Assembly (NCBI GenBank): GCA_029261195.1
Contig: JAJDBU010000035.1
Span: 1-39,269, forward strand
From: Nitrospirota bacterium
GTDB taxonomy: Bacteria; Nitrospirota; Nitrospiria; SBBL01; JAADHI01
DNA: 39,269 nt
Direction: 5' to 3'
Positions 25,473 to 34,336 of the stretch are shown here, in pieces (the first letter of the stretch is position 1; every line of letters starts with the position of its first letter). A program made the position numbers and the translations under genes. The notes under the pieces are model-generated. The model was not told where the DNA came from. It searched no databases and saw only the letters and a program-made list of their open reading frames with translations.

Positions 25473-26458
25473 TGAACAACGAAATTATTATCTATCAGAA
25501 AGAGGGGCAGGCCGTTGAGGTGCGCTTGGATTCAGTACGCGATACCGTGTGGCTTCGTCAGGAACAAATGAGCGAACTCTTCGGTCGTGAACGCTCTGTG
25601 ATCACAAAGCACCTGCGCAATATTTTCAAGGAGGGAGAGCTTGAAGCGGTTTCAGTATGTGCAAATTTTGCACATACTGCCGGAGATGGAAAAACCTATG
25701 AGGTGAAGCATTACAACCTCGATATCATTATTTCGGTAGGCTATCGAGTCAAGTCCGTGAAAGGAACCCGCTTCCGCCAGTGGGCGACCCGTATCTTACG
25801 GGAACATTTAACCCGAGGCTGGACACTCTCTCAACAACGATTTGAATCGAATGCCAGCGAGTTGGAGGCCGCATTAAGGCTTGTACAAAAAGCGGCACAA
25901 AGCCCGGACTTGCTCGCCGAGACAGGACGCGGACTGCTTGATATTGTCACCCGTTACGCCCAGACCTTTCTATTGCTACAACGCTACGATGAGGGATTGC
26001 TGAGTGAGCCGCACGCGCAAGCGGGAGGCGTTTTACAGACGGTCGATGAGGCTCGTACTGCGCTGGCACGATTGAAGGACGAACTCATCGCCCGTGGGGA
26101 AGCGACTGCACTATTTGCACAGGAACGCGAAGAGGGACTGGCCGCTCTGCTTGGCAATCTCAATCAGTCTGTTTTTGGCGAACCCGCCTATCCCAGCATT
26201 GAATCCAAGGCAGCTCATCTCCTTTATTTCGTGATCAAAAACCACCCCTTCTCCGATGGCAATAAACGTAGCGCAGCCTTTCTCTTTGTCGATTTTCTCA
26301 ATCGTAATTCCCGGCTACTGAATCGACAGGGAGCGCCGGTGATTAACGACATGGGCCTGGCAGCGCTGACACTACTGCTCGCAGAGTCCGATCCTAAAAA
26401 CAAAGAGACGATGATTCGACTCATCATGAATATGCTGGCACAGGGGAATGCCGAATGA
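25472..26458 (+). CDS. RhuM-domain protein fused to a Fic/Doc domain
   Basis: This 328-residue protein has two parts. The N-terminal half is a RhuM-family domain (VRDTVWLRQEQMSELFGRER, later YNLDIIISVGYRVKSVKGTRFRQWA). The C-terminal part is a Fic/Doc fold with an intact active-site motif HPFSDGNKR (about 258-266), which in active members transfers AMP or phosphate to target proteins. It lies inside the restriction operon, overlapping hsdS by one base and hsdR by four, so it is made together with the restriction enzyme. RhuM proteins do occur near type I systems, but the role is unknown. It may be a toxin or regulator that monitors the restriction system. No separate antitoxin gene is seen. 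Confidence 0.9.
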   Translation: MNNEIIIYQKEGQAVEVRLDSVRDTVWLRQEQMSELFGRERSVITKHLRNIFKEGELEAVSVCANFAHTAGDGKTYEVKHYNLDIIISVGYRVKSVKGTRFRQWATRILREHLTRGWTLSQQRFESNASELEAALRLVQKAAQSPDLLAETGRGLLDIVTRYAQTFLLLQRYDEGLLSEPHAQAGGVLQTVDEARTALARLKDELIARGEATALFAQEREEGLAALLGNLNQSVFGEPAYPSIESKAAHLLYFVIKNHPFSDGNKRSAAFLFVDFLNRNSRLLNRQGAPVINDMGLAALTLLLAESDPKNKETMIRLIMNMLAQGNAE

Positions 26459-28899
26459 ATCCTGACTTGAACGAAGCCGAAACCCGCGCTGAACTGATCG
26501 ACCCCGCCCTTGCCTCAGCAGGCTGGGGAAAGGTGGACGGCAGCCGTATCCGACGTGAAGTGATTGCACCCGGTCGGCTGCTTGGAGGCGGCAAACGAAG
26601 CAAACCCGACATTGCCGATTATGTGCTGATTTATCGGGGTCAGAAGCTGGCCGTCATCGAAGCCAAAAGAGTCCGTCTTCCTGTTACTGAGGGGCTTGCT
26701 CAGGCCAAACGCTACGCGACCAAATTACAAACCCGCTTTGCCTACGCCACCAACGGCTTAGGCATTTATCGTGTGGATATGGAAACAGGAGAAGAGGGTG
26801 ATGTCAGTGGCTATCCCTCCCCCGATGAACTGTGGGAAGGAACATTCTCAAAAAAAGACCCGGCAACAAGAGCCTGGCAAGACCGCTTTTCTGCTGTGCC
26901 TTTTGAAGATAAGAGTGGCACTTGGCAGGCCCGCTACTATCAGCACAATGCAATTACCAATACCCTGGATGCCATCGATCAAGGCAAGGACCGAATCTTA
27001 CTGACCCTGGCGACAGGCACAGGAAAAACAGCCATCGCCTTCCAGATCGCCTGGAAACTTTTTCACAGCCGATGGAACCTGACTGACTGGCGGAGAGGAC
27101 TTGAAGAAGGACAGAAGCCAAGCAGGAGGCCCCGCATCCTGTTTTTGGCCGACCGTAACATCCTGGCCGATCAGGCCTTCAACGAATTCAGCGCCTTTCC
27201 CGATGACGCACTCATACGCATCGACCCTCAGATCATTCGTAAGAAAGGCCGCGCACCCAAGAACGGCAGCATCTTCTTCACTATTTTTCAGACCTTTATG
27301 TCGGGCAGCGACGTGCATGGAAATCCCGTTCCCAGCTTTGGAGACTACCCTCCCGACTTCTTTGACTTCATCGTCATTGACGAGTGCCATCGCGGTGGGG
27401 CGAATGATGAGAGCAATTGGCGGGATATCATGGAGCACTTCTCGCCCGCGGTCCAACTCGGCTTAACCGCAACGCCCAAGCGACAAGGCAATATAGACAC
27501 CTACGCCTACTTTGGTGAGCCGGTCTATATTTACTCCCTCAAAGAAGGCATTACCGATGGTTATCTGAGCCCCTTCAAAGTCAAGCAGATCGCAACGACA
27601 TTGGATGACTATGTTTATACATCTGACGATCAAGTGATTGAAGGCGAGATTGAGGAAGGCAAGCGCTATGAGGAAGACGATTTTAACCGTGTGATTGAGA
27701 TTCCTGAACGTGAGGCCTATCGCGTCAAACTTTTTATGGAGATGATTGACCGGAACCAGAAAACCCTAGTCTTCTGTGCAAATCAGCCACATGCGCTCGC
27801 GGTGAGGGATCTCATCAACCAACACAAGTCTGGCAGCGATCCGAATTACTGTGTGCGCGTCACCGCGAATGATGGCAAAGAAGGCGAACGCTGGTTACGA
27901 GTGTTTCAGGATAATGAAAAAACCATCCCTACCATTCTGACTACTTCGCAAAAACTTTCAACGGGTGTTAATGCACGTAATATCCGCAATATCGTATTAA
28001 TGCGTCCTGTGAATACAATGATTGAGTTCAAACAAATTGTCGGTCGAGGCACCCGCCTGTACGACGGCAAAGACTATTTTACGATCTACGATTTTGTGAA
28101 AGCCTACGAACATTTCAACGACCCGGAGTGGGACGGTGAACCCTTAGAACCGGAACCCTGTGATCGCTGCGACAACTCCCCCTGTATTTGCGAAGTAACG
28201 CAACCCGAAACCTGTGCTGTGTGTGGAGAAGGCCCCTGTGTTTGCGAAAAAGAACCGCACAAGCCCTGTCCCAAATGCGGAGAGAACCCCTGCATCTGTA
28301 CGAAGCGCAGCACGGTGAAAGTCAAGCTGGCGGATGGCAAGGAACGCAGCATCCAAAGCATGACAGCAACGACATTTTGGAGCCCGGACGGCAAGCCCGT
28401 ATCCGCCGCCCAATTTATTGAGGCCCTCTTTGGTGAACTGCCAGAGCTATTTAAAGATGAAAGTGAATTGCGCACCCTGTGGAGCAAGCCCGATACCCGA
28501 AAGGCTTTACTCACCGGATTGGAAGAGAAGGGCTACGGCAAGGCCCAATTGGCCGAAGCGAAAATCATGATTAATGCCGAAAAAAGCGACCTCTTTGATG
28601 TGCTGGCTTATGTCGCTTTTGCTCTTCCGACCATCACCCGAAAAGAGCGGGTAGCCTGCCACAAGGAAGATATATTTCTTCATTATTCTGAAAAACAACA
28701 AGAATTTCTCGGCTTCGTTCTGGATCACTATGTGACTCAAGGCGTCCGTGAACTGGATCAAGAAAAACTCTCAGACTTACTGGAATTAAAATATCATTCC
28801 ATTGGGGATGCCGTGAAAAAGCTGGGCAGTGCCTCCGAAATACGGAAGGTGTTTATTGGATTTCAGAAACACTTATATCAGCTCAAACAAGCCGCCTAG
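26455..28899 (+). CDS. hsdR: Type I restriction endonuclease subunit (translocase-nuclease)
   Basis: This 814-residue motor subunit cuts unmodified DNA after ATP-driven translocation. It shows an N-terminal nuclease region (KPDIADYVLIYRGQKLAVIEAKR, the D...ExK pattern) and a superfamily 2 helicase with motif I LATGTGKTAIA, motif II VIDECHRGG, motif III LGLTATPKR and motif VI IVGRGTRL. Near the C-terminus (about 569-616) are three Cys-rich repeats of the form CxxCxxxPCxC that could bind zinc, as in EcoEI-like R subunits. Full length. The bioF gene begins 18 bases after its stop. Confidence 0.95.
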   Translation: MNPDLNEAETRAELIDPALASAGWGKVDGSRIRREVIAPGRLLGGGKRSKPDIADYVLIYRGQKLAVIEAKRVRLPVTEGLAQAKRYATKLQTRFAYATNGLGIYRVDMETGEEGDVSGYPSPDELWEGTFSKKDPATRAWQDRFSAVPFEDKSGTWQARYYQHNAITNTLDAIDQGKDRILLTLATGTGKTAIAFQIAWKLFHSRWNLTDWRRGLEEGQKPSRRPRILFLADRNILADQAFNEFSAFPDDALIRIDPQIIRKKGRAPKNGSIFFTIFQTFMSGSDVHGNPVPSFGDYPPDFFDFIVIDECHRGGANDESNWRDIMEHFSPAVQLGLTATPKRQGNIDTYAYFGEPVYIYSLKEGITDGYLSPFKVKQIATTLDDYVYTSDDQVIEGEIEEGKRYEEDDFNRVIEIPEREAYRVKLFMEMIDRNQKTLVFCANQPHALAVRDLINQHKSGSDPNYCVRVTANDGKEGERWLRVFQDNEKTIPTILTTSQKLSTGVNARNIRNIVLMRPVNTMIEFKQIVGRGTRLYDGKDYFTIYDFVKAYEHFNDPEWDGEPLEPEPCDRCDNSPCICEVTQPETCAVCGEGPCVCEKEPHKPCPKCGENPCICTKRSTVKVKLADGKERSIQSMTATTFWSPDGKPVSAAQFIEALFGELPELFKDESELRTLWSKPDTRKALLTGLEEKGYGKAQLAEAKIMINAEKSDLFDVLAYVAFALPTITRKERVACHKEDIFLHYSEKQQEFLGFVLDHYVTQGVRELDQEKLSDLLELKYHSIGDAVKKLGSASEIRKVFIGFQKHLYQLKQAA

Positions 28900-28917
28900 G
28901 AATTCTCTGATTAAGTC

Positions 28918-30084
28918 ATGAATAAAGAGGAGAAAGAACTCAAACGACTTCGAGAAGCCCAGCTCTTTCGATCCCTCCTTTCCATTGAGTCCTCACAGTC
29001 AACGACGGTCATGCTTGAGGGGAAGGAAGTTCTGCTCTTTTGCTCCAACAACTACCTCGGCCTGGCAAATCATCCGAAGCTTAAAAAAGCGGCGGCGGCA
29101 GCCATTGAAACCTGGGGGGTTGGCACAGGAGCATCCCGCCTGATCTCCGGCAATCTCGCACTTTTCAGACAGGTTGAAGAAAAACTGGCCGACTTGAAAG
29201 GGACCGAATCGGCCCTCGTCTTTAATTCGGGATATACCGCCAATATCGGAGCCATCGGAATTCTTGCGGGGAAGGGGGATCTAATTCTGGCCGACCGCCT
29301 GAATCATGCCAGTCTGATTGATGCCTGCCGTCTTTCCGGCGCCACTTTTCGCGTCTACCGCCACAAGGATATGTGTCAGCTTCAAAAACTGCTGGCCTCC
29401 CGAAAAACCGGACAAAAGGCCTTGATTCTGAGCGATGGCATTTTCAGCATGGATGGAGATATCGCCCCGCTTCCCGCTTTACTCAATTTGGCGGAAGTCT
29501 ATGATGCAACTGTCTATCTGGATGACGCCCATGCAACCGGTGTTCTCGGAATGCATGGTGGCGGCACCGCAGACCACTTTCAGATCTCAAGCAAACACCT
29601 GATTCAGATGGGTACCCTCAGCAAAGCCCTGGGTGGTTTTGGCGGTTTTATCGCCGGGAACAGCTGCCTGATCGACACACTCATCAACAAATCACGGCCT
29701 TTTATCTACACCACTGCTCTGCCGCCGAGCATTTTGGCAACGGCGCTTGCCGCACTCGAAGTCATTGAAGAGGAACCTGCTTTACGAAAGCGGCTTTGGG
29801 AAAACCAACGCTATTTAAGCAAGGGGCTTCGGCAACTCGGATTTGACACACTGGAAAGTGAGACGCCGATTCTCCCGATCCTAATCGGCGACAGCAAAAC
29901 AGCGATGGCCTTTTCCAAAGCACTACTTGAAAATGGCATCTATGTGTCCGCCATTCGTCCTCCAACCGTCCCTGCAGGCAGCGCCCGACTCCGAATCACC
30001 CTCATGGCGAATCATACAAAGCCACAGATTGACCGGCTACTTGAGGAATTATCTACAATTGGACATCGGCTGCAGATCATATAG
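28918..30084 (+). CDS. bioF: 8-amino-7-oxononanoate synthase
   Basis: This 388-residue PLP enzyme condenses pimeloyl-ACP (or -CoA) with alanine, the first ring-building step of biotin synthesis. It shows LFCSNNYLGLANHPKL, GTGASRLISGN, YLDDAHATGVLG and the PLP lysine at Lys236 in GTLSKALGG. Full length. No strong ribosome site or room for a promoter exists in the 18 bases after hsdR, so it may be read from the restriction operon or from a promoter inside hsdR. It is followed without gap by an SDR gene. bioA, bioB and bioC are not in the window. Confidence 0.95.
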   Translation: MNKEEKELKRLREAQLFRSLLSIESSQSTTVMLEGKEVLLFCSNNYLGLANHPKLKKAAAAAIETWGVGTGASRLISGNLALFRQVEEKLADLKGTESALVFNSGYTANIGAIGILAGKGDLILADRLNHASLIDACRLSGATFRVYRHKDMCQLQKLLASRKTGQKALILSDGIFSMDGDIAPLPALLNLAEVYDATVYLDDAHATGVLGMHGGGTADHFQISSKHLIQMGTLSKALGGFGGFIAGNSCLIDTLINKSRPFIYTTALPPSILATALAALEVIEEEPALRKRLWENQRYLSKGLRQLGFDTLESETPILPILIGDSKTAMAFSKALLENGIYVSAIRPPTVPAGSARLRITLMANHTKPQIDRLLEELSTIGHRLQII

Positions 30085-30807
30085 ATGCGGACAATTCTCA
30101 TTACAGGCGCGACCGGTGGTTTAGGACAGGCCCTTTGCAAATTTTTTTCAAAGTATGCCTGTCGCATCGCAGTGCATACTTACCGGAATCAAGCTCACGG
30201 AAAATATGTAGTTGAAACCCTTCGTGGTAATCATTGCGAAACAGCCCTCTACTCTGCCGACCTCAAAGATCCGTCCGAGGTGAAAAATATGTTTCGTGAA
30301 ATAAGGGAGAGCTGGGACAGCGTCGATCTACTCATCAATAATGCCGGGATGCGAAACGACCGCCTGTTACAAATGACAAAGGTGTCTGATTGGGACGAAG
30401 TCATTGCGGTAAATCTTTCGGGACCGTTCTACTGTATGCGTGAAGCCGGCGCCATGATGCAGCTTAAGGGAAGAGGACATATCATTAATATTTCCTCCCA
30501 AGCCGCATTCACTGGCCGCATCGGTCAGTCGTCCTACACGGCCGCAAAACGGGCTTTGATTGCTCTGACGCAAAGTACAGCCAGAGAGTGGGGGAGTACA
30601 GGCATTCAGGTGAATGCCGTCTGTCCGGGTTTTCTTCAAAGCCCGATGACAGAAGGACTAGAACCGGCACAGTCAGAAGAGATCATTTCAGGGAATGTGC
30701 TGGGCCGCCACTCGACATGCGAAGAGGTTGCCGAATTCATTCACCACCTTTCTGAAATGAAGCATGTTTCAGGACAAACATTTAATCTGGATAGCAGGAT
30801 TTCATGA
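30085..30807 (+). CDS. Short-chain dehydrogenase/reductase, FabG-like, in the biotin operon
   Basis: This 240-residue SDR has the NAD(P)-binding motif ITGATGGLG at the N-terminus, LINNAG, the catalytic Ser in NISSQAAF and the YTAAK Tyr-Lys pair, plus the C-terminal VNAVCPGFLQSPMTEG segment typical of 3-oxoacyl-ACP reductases. It begins directly after the bioF stop (TAGATG) and overlaps bioD by 4 bases, so it belongs to the biotin transcription unit. A dedicated ketoacyl reductase in pimelate-chain synthesis is the natural reading, but it is inferred. It could instead act on an unrelated keto compound. Confidence 0.88.
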   Translation: MRTILITGATGGLGQALCKFFSKYACRIAVHTYRNQAHGKYVVETLRGNHCETALYSADLKDPSEVKNMFREIRESWDSVDLLINNAGMRNDRLLQMTKVSDWDEVIAVNLSGPFYCMREAGAMMQLKGRGHIINISSQAAFTGRIGQSSYTAAKRALIALTQSTAREWGSTGIQVNAVCPGFLQSPMTEGLEPAQSEEIISGNVLGRHSTCEEVAEFIHHLSEMKHVSGQTFNLDSRIS

Positions 30808-31553
30808 TGGCGCATGCAGCGGCAGCAAAAGGCATTTTTATTACTGCGACAGATACAGGTGTTGGAAAAACAATGGTGGCCGGCGCAATCGCCAGACATC
30901 TCGTGGAAAAAGGCATCGACTGCGGCGTAATGAAGCCGATAGAAAGCGGTTGCCACAACGAAAAAGGCCGACTCATTCCCTCAGATGGCAGCTATCTCAA
31001 GGCGGCAGCGCGTTCCGAAGACCCGATTGACCTGATTAGCCCCTACCGCTTTGAGACGCCTCTGTCACCCTATGCCCTCACGATTCAGGAGAATGTAGAA
31101 GCGCTTGATTTAAAAAAAATTGCGGAAAAGTACCAAGGATTGGCCGAGAAACATCGTTTCATGATTGTTGAAGGCATGGGTGGTTTGATCGTGCCGCTGA
31201 CAGCCGAAGAGGCCTTGATTGACCTGATCCGGCTTTTGAAACTACCGGTCTTGCTAGTGGCACGAAGCGGACTGGGCACGCTTAATCACACCTTACTCAG
31301 TCTGCGCTACGGACAAAGCCTCGGCCTCACCTTTCTGGGCGTGGTCCTCAATCGCAGCTCATCCAGGCCAGAACCTTCCGAAGAGACCAATAGCATGATC
31401 CTTTCGGAACGGTGCACCGTTCCCGTCGTCGGTCCGCTTCCATATTTTAAACCGAGTGGCAATGGGGAAAAGCAAATTGAGCAAAGCGCCCAAGTGATTG
31501 CACAAAGTCACTCAATGCTGAGCTTGATTGAGAGACTTGCGCCAGGATCTTGA
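30804..31553 (+). CDS. bioD: Dethiobiotin synthetase
   Basis: This 249-residue ATP-dependent carboxylase closes the ureido ring of dethiobiotin. The P-loop is FITATDTGVGKTMVAG, with MKPIESG and VEGMGGLIVPL following; all are family hallmarks. ATG with tight overlap to the SDR gene. The next gene, def, starts about 50 bases after its stop. bioF-SDR-bioD suggests a biotin operon that lacks bioA and bioB locally. Confidence 0.95.
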   Translation: MMAHAAAAKGIFITATDTGVGKTMVAGAIARHLVEKGIDCGVMKPIESGCHNEKGRLIPSDGSYLKAAARSEDPIDLISPYRFETPLSPYALTIQENVEALDLKKIAEKYQGLAEKHRFMIVEGMGGLIVPLTAEEALIDLIRLLKLPVLLVARSGLGTLNHTLLSLRYGQSLGLTFLGVVLNRSSSRPEPSEETNSMILSERCTVPVVGPLPYFKPSGNGEKQIEQSAQVIAQSHSMLSLIERLAPGS

Positions 31554-31603
31554 GTAGAAAACAGCGGACAGGGTATACTCGCCGAAACCCAAATGGAGTC
31601 CTG

Positions 31604-32131
31604 ATGCCCTTGTTAGAGATATTAAAATATCCGGAAACACGTCTTTCTGAGCCATCCTTGTCGGTTACAGAAATTGACGGCGATCTGCAACAACAGATTG
31701 ATCGCATGATGGGGACGCTCTATGCCTCGGACGGTTTGGGTTTAGCTGCGCCACAGGTGGGCGATTTACGCGCCTTCTTCATCTATGACCTCAGTCCCTC
31801 GGAGGAGGTTGCACAAAAGGAAAAGGGTCCCGTTGTCCTGATCAATCCCGAAATCATTGAGATGGAAGGCTCAAAGGTTGAGGATGAAGGCTGCCTCTCA
31901 ATCCCCGGTTATTTTGAAAAGGTCAAACGCGCCTACCGCATCCAGGTTAAAGGCCTTGATCGCGAGGGCAAGGAGCTCCGAATCGAGAGAGAAGGCTTGT
32001 GCGCAAGACTCATCCAACATGAGATTGATCACCTGAACGGGGTCTTGATGCTCAGTCGAATCAGCAGTCTCAAACGAGGCATGTTTATCCGGAAGTTCAA
32101 AAAACAGAAGAGAAAAGCCACTTCGAAATAA
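31604..32131 (+). CDS. def: Peptide deformylase
   Basis: This metalloenzyme removes the formyl group from nascent N-terminal Met. All three motifs are present: GLGLAAPQVG, EGCLSIPG (metal Cys) and QHEIDHLNGV (HExxH). I use the ATG at 31604, 6 bases after a GGAG ribosome site, giving 175 residues with the usual N-terminus MPLLEILKYP. The frame stays open to a TTG at 31550. It is followed by fmt, the usual partner that makes the formyl-Met-tRNA. Confidence 0.95.
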   Translation: MPLLEILKYPETRLSEPSLSVTEIDGDLQQQIDRMMGTLYASDGLGLAAPQVGDLRAFFIYDLSPSEEVAQKEKGPVVLINPEIIEMEGSKVEDEGCLSIPGYFEKVKRAYRIQVKGLDREGKELRIEREGLCARLIQHEIDHLNGVLMLSRISSLKRGMFIRKFKKQKRKATSK

Positions 32132-32145
32132 GAAAGCGCTCCGCA

Positions 32146-33117
32146 ATGCCCCCTACAAAAAAGTCCGACAAAAAACTTCGTATTATCTTCATGGGCACTC
32201 CCGAATTTGCTCTGCCTTCTTTCGAGGCCCTTGCCAAAACCGAAGAACTGATTGCCGTCGTAACACAGCCGGATCGCCCAAAAGGACGTAAAGGCGCCTT
32301 AAGCCCTCCACCGATCAAAATGGCTGCGGCAACAATGGACCTTCCCGTTTTTCAACCGGAACGATTGAGAAAATCTCCGGAATTGATTGAAGCCTTGAGG
32401 CAATTGGCGCCGGATCTCATTATCGTTGTCGCCTTCGGACAAATCCTTCCTGCTGATGTGCTGGACATTCCGAAGCAGGGCTGTATCAATGTCCACAGCT
32501 CCCTGCTGCCGAAATATCGGGGAGCAGGGCCGATCCAATGGGCCATCATCCGGGGAGAACGCGAAACCGGCGTGACGACAATGCAAATGGATGCCGGAAT
32601 GGACACCGGACCCATCCTCTTAAAAAAGGCCGTTCCAATCGCCCCGCACGAAACCGCAGAAAGTCTTACGCTCAGACTGGCCGATGTCGGCGCAGAACTG
32701 CTGATTGAGACCTTACAGAGACTTAAGGAAGGCTCACTTAAGGCTCTGCCCCAGAACGACGCAGAAGCAAGCGCCGCACCTCTCTTGAAAAAGGAGGCGG
32801 GAAAGGTCTCTTGGGAGGAAGATGCCGAGGTAATTTATAACCGTTGGCGAGGGCTTTTCCCCTGGCCGGGCCTGACGACTTACTACGGCAATACACGCTG
32901 GAAAATTATTTCAGTGAAGCCCGGAACCGGAGAGAGTCCGTCTGGAGTCCCCGGAGAAATCCTGGACCTTTCAAAGCAGGGCCTTGAAGTTGCGACAGGC
33001 AAGGGCTCTCTCGTGATTGACTGCCTGCAAGTCGATGGAAAACGAAAAATGACACCGCGTGAATATGCCGCCGGCCATCCGATTACGATCGGCGCAGTTT
33101 TGAGAATAAAAGCTTAG
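32146..33117 (+). CDS. fmt: Methionyl-tRNA formyltransferase
   Basis: This 323-residue enzyme transfers a formyl group from 10-formyl-THF to initiator Met-tRNA. It shows IIFMGTPEFALPS near the start, the catalytic segment CINVHSSLLPKYRGAGPIQWA with GVTTMQMDAGMDTGPIL after it, and a C-terminal OB-type domain (PWPGLTTYY). Full length. It lies 14 bases after def, the standard def-fmt pair. The ATG at 32146 adds about 15 residues before the usual start; an internal ATG at 32191 is possible. Confidence 0.95.
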   Translation: MPPTKKSDKKLRIIFMGTPEFALPSFEALAKTEELIAVVTQPDRPKGRKGALSPPPIKMAAATMDLPVFQPERLRKSPELIEALRQLAPDLIIVVAFGQILPADVLDIPKQGCINVHSSLLPKYRGAGPIQWAIIRGERETGVTTMQMDAGMDTGPILLKKAVPIAPHETAESLTLRLADVGAELLIETLQRLKEGSLKALPQNDAEASAAPLLKKEAGKVSWEEDAEVIYNRWRGLFPWPGLTTYYGNTRWKIISVKPGTGESPSGVPGEILDLSKQGLEVATGKGSLVIDCLQVDGKRKMTPREYAAGHPITIGAVLRIKA

Positions 33118-33153
33118 TTGGATTTATTCGGCCTGCGCCGGAGAAAAAAAGAT

Positions 33154-33918
33154 CTATTTGAGTACCAGATCCGCGTACGACGCACTTGCCGTCTCTCCGG
33201 TATTGTCCGTGTCGGTCATGACGGCGATTCCGGAGATATTTGTCGGTTCTTCACCGAACAATTTTCGGTAATCCTCATATAGGTTTCTCTCCTCGCAACG
33301 CCATTTTCCCACTTGCTCCGTTCCGCTTTCGACTGCAAGCATCTGGGCGCGATCGGTATAGGCATTGTCGGCGGACTCTCCTTTCGGGAGACGGTTGGCC
33401 CAGACATAGTTTAAAGCCCCCTTCGGAGGGAATTCTCCATAGAGCGCCTTGTAGGTTTTAAATTTCGCCGACTCCCAAAAGGAGGCCTTTTCCGGGTCGA
33501 AACGAAAGGTCACATAAATCCTCGCGGCGTAATCGTCCCCGCTTTTTTTTGTGACATCCCCTTTTGTGATAATGTCATCGACCTTCCAGCACCAGGAAAT
33601 GCTTTGGTAGATTGTAGGATCAAGATCAAGCGGTCGAATGAGTCCGGAGGCGGAGGCCACGCTCGTAGCCTTGATCACGACCCGTCCCTCTTCATCTACA
33701 AGTTGGTACTTCGTGTGCTGCTCCACCTTGCGAAAAGTCAGTGGCTCCCAGCCTTTAGGCAAACCCCCTACCCCGGTTTCTGAACTCAATAGTTGCATTG
33801 GCTCGCCACCAAAGACCATTCCATCGTACATTGAAAAGAACAGGATGACGGTGAAAAGTAAAACGAGCGTATGTTTTTGTCCGGATGGATTATATCTAAT
33901 CATCAATGGCCTCATCAC
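33154..33918 (-). CDS. Exported DUF3047 protein
   Basis: This 254-residue protein has an N-terminal hydrophobic segment (HTLVLLFTVILFFSMYDGMVF) that serves as a signal or anchor. The mature part fits the DUF3047 pattern (SISWCWKVDDIITKGDVTKKSGDDYAARIYVTF, ending in MTDTDNTGETASASYADLVLK). The family is periplasmic, probably a beta-sandwich carbohydrate-binding-like fold, of unknown function. GTG/ATG starts lie right after an AGAGGAGG site. Downstream of rpmB on the same strand but behind its terminator, and convergent with fmt. Confidence 0.8.
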   Translation of the reverse strand: MMRPLMIRYNPSGQKHTLVLLFTVILFFSMYDGMVFGGEPMQLLSSETGVGGLPKGWEPLTFRKVEQHTKYQLVDEEGRVVIKATSVASASGLIRPLDLDPTIYQSISWCWKVDDIITKGDVTKKSGDDYAARIYVTFRFDPEKASFWESAKFKTYKALYGEFPPKGALNYVWANRLPKGESADNAYTDRAQMLAVESGTEQVGKWRCEERNLYEDYRKLFGEEPTNISGIAVMTDTDNTGETASASYADLVLK

Positions 33919-33947
33919 CCTCCTCTTGTGGTCATATTGGGTAAGAC

Positions 33948-33980
33948 AAAAAAAAGGGGCGAAAAAGAAAATTCGCCCCT
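33948..33980 (-). terminator. Rho-independent terminator after rpmB
   Basis: A perfect 9-bp stem (arms 33955-33963 and 33972-33980, AGGGGCGAA with its complement) with an 8-base loop is followed on the minus strand by a run of T (33955-33948). Confidence 0.88.
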
Positions 33981-34017
33981 GAAGAAGTCTAGCAGTGTTG
34001 TAGGGTATCTTGTTAAG

Positions 34018-34209
34018 TCAAACGGATTTAACAACCTTGCCTGACCGGATACACCGGGTGCAGACGCGAAGCCGTTTGATCGTTTTTCCAATCAGTGCGC
34101 GGACGTTCTGAAGGTTCGGATGAAAAACACGCTTGGTTCGATTTTTGGCGTGGCTGACGCGGTTTCCCGACTGACGCCGCTTTGCACATATATCACAGAC
34201 TCTGGCCAT
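34018..34209 (-). CDS. rpmB: 50S ribosomal protein L28
   Basis: This 63-residue L28 has the zinc-type cysteine pairs: Cys-x-x-Cys near the N-terminus ([10 protein letters not shown]) and in [10 protein letters not shown]. The usual core [19 protein letters not shown] is present. The ATG at 34209 gives the standard start MARVC; a preceding ATG at 34212 would add one Met. It is monocistronic, with a clear terminator and a divergent recG promoter region (34213-34336). Confidence 0.96.
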   Translation of the reverse strand: MARVCDICAKRRQSGNRVSHAKNRTKRVFHPNLQNVRALIGKTIKRLRVCTRCIRSGKVVKSV

Positions 34210-34336
34210 CATTTATCCTTAAAATTAATTCAAAATTGATTCAAAACAGCGGGAATGCTAACATGCCGCTCCATTAATGGCAAGCTTATTTGTCGTTATT
34301 TTCAAATCTTATCTCAGGCTAAAATGAGGTCCGACC

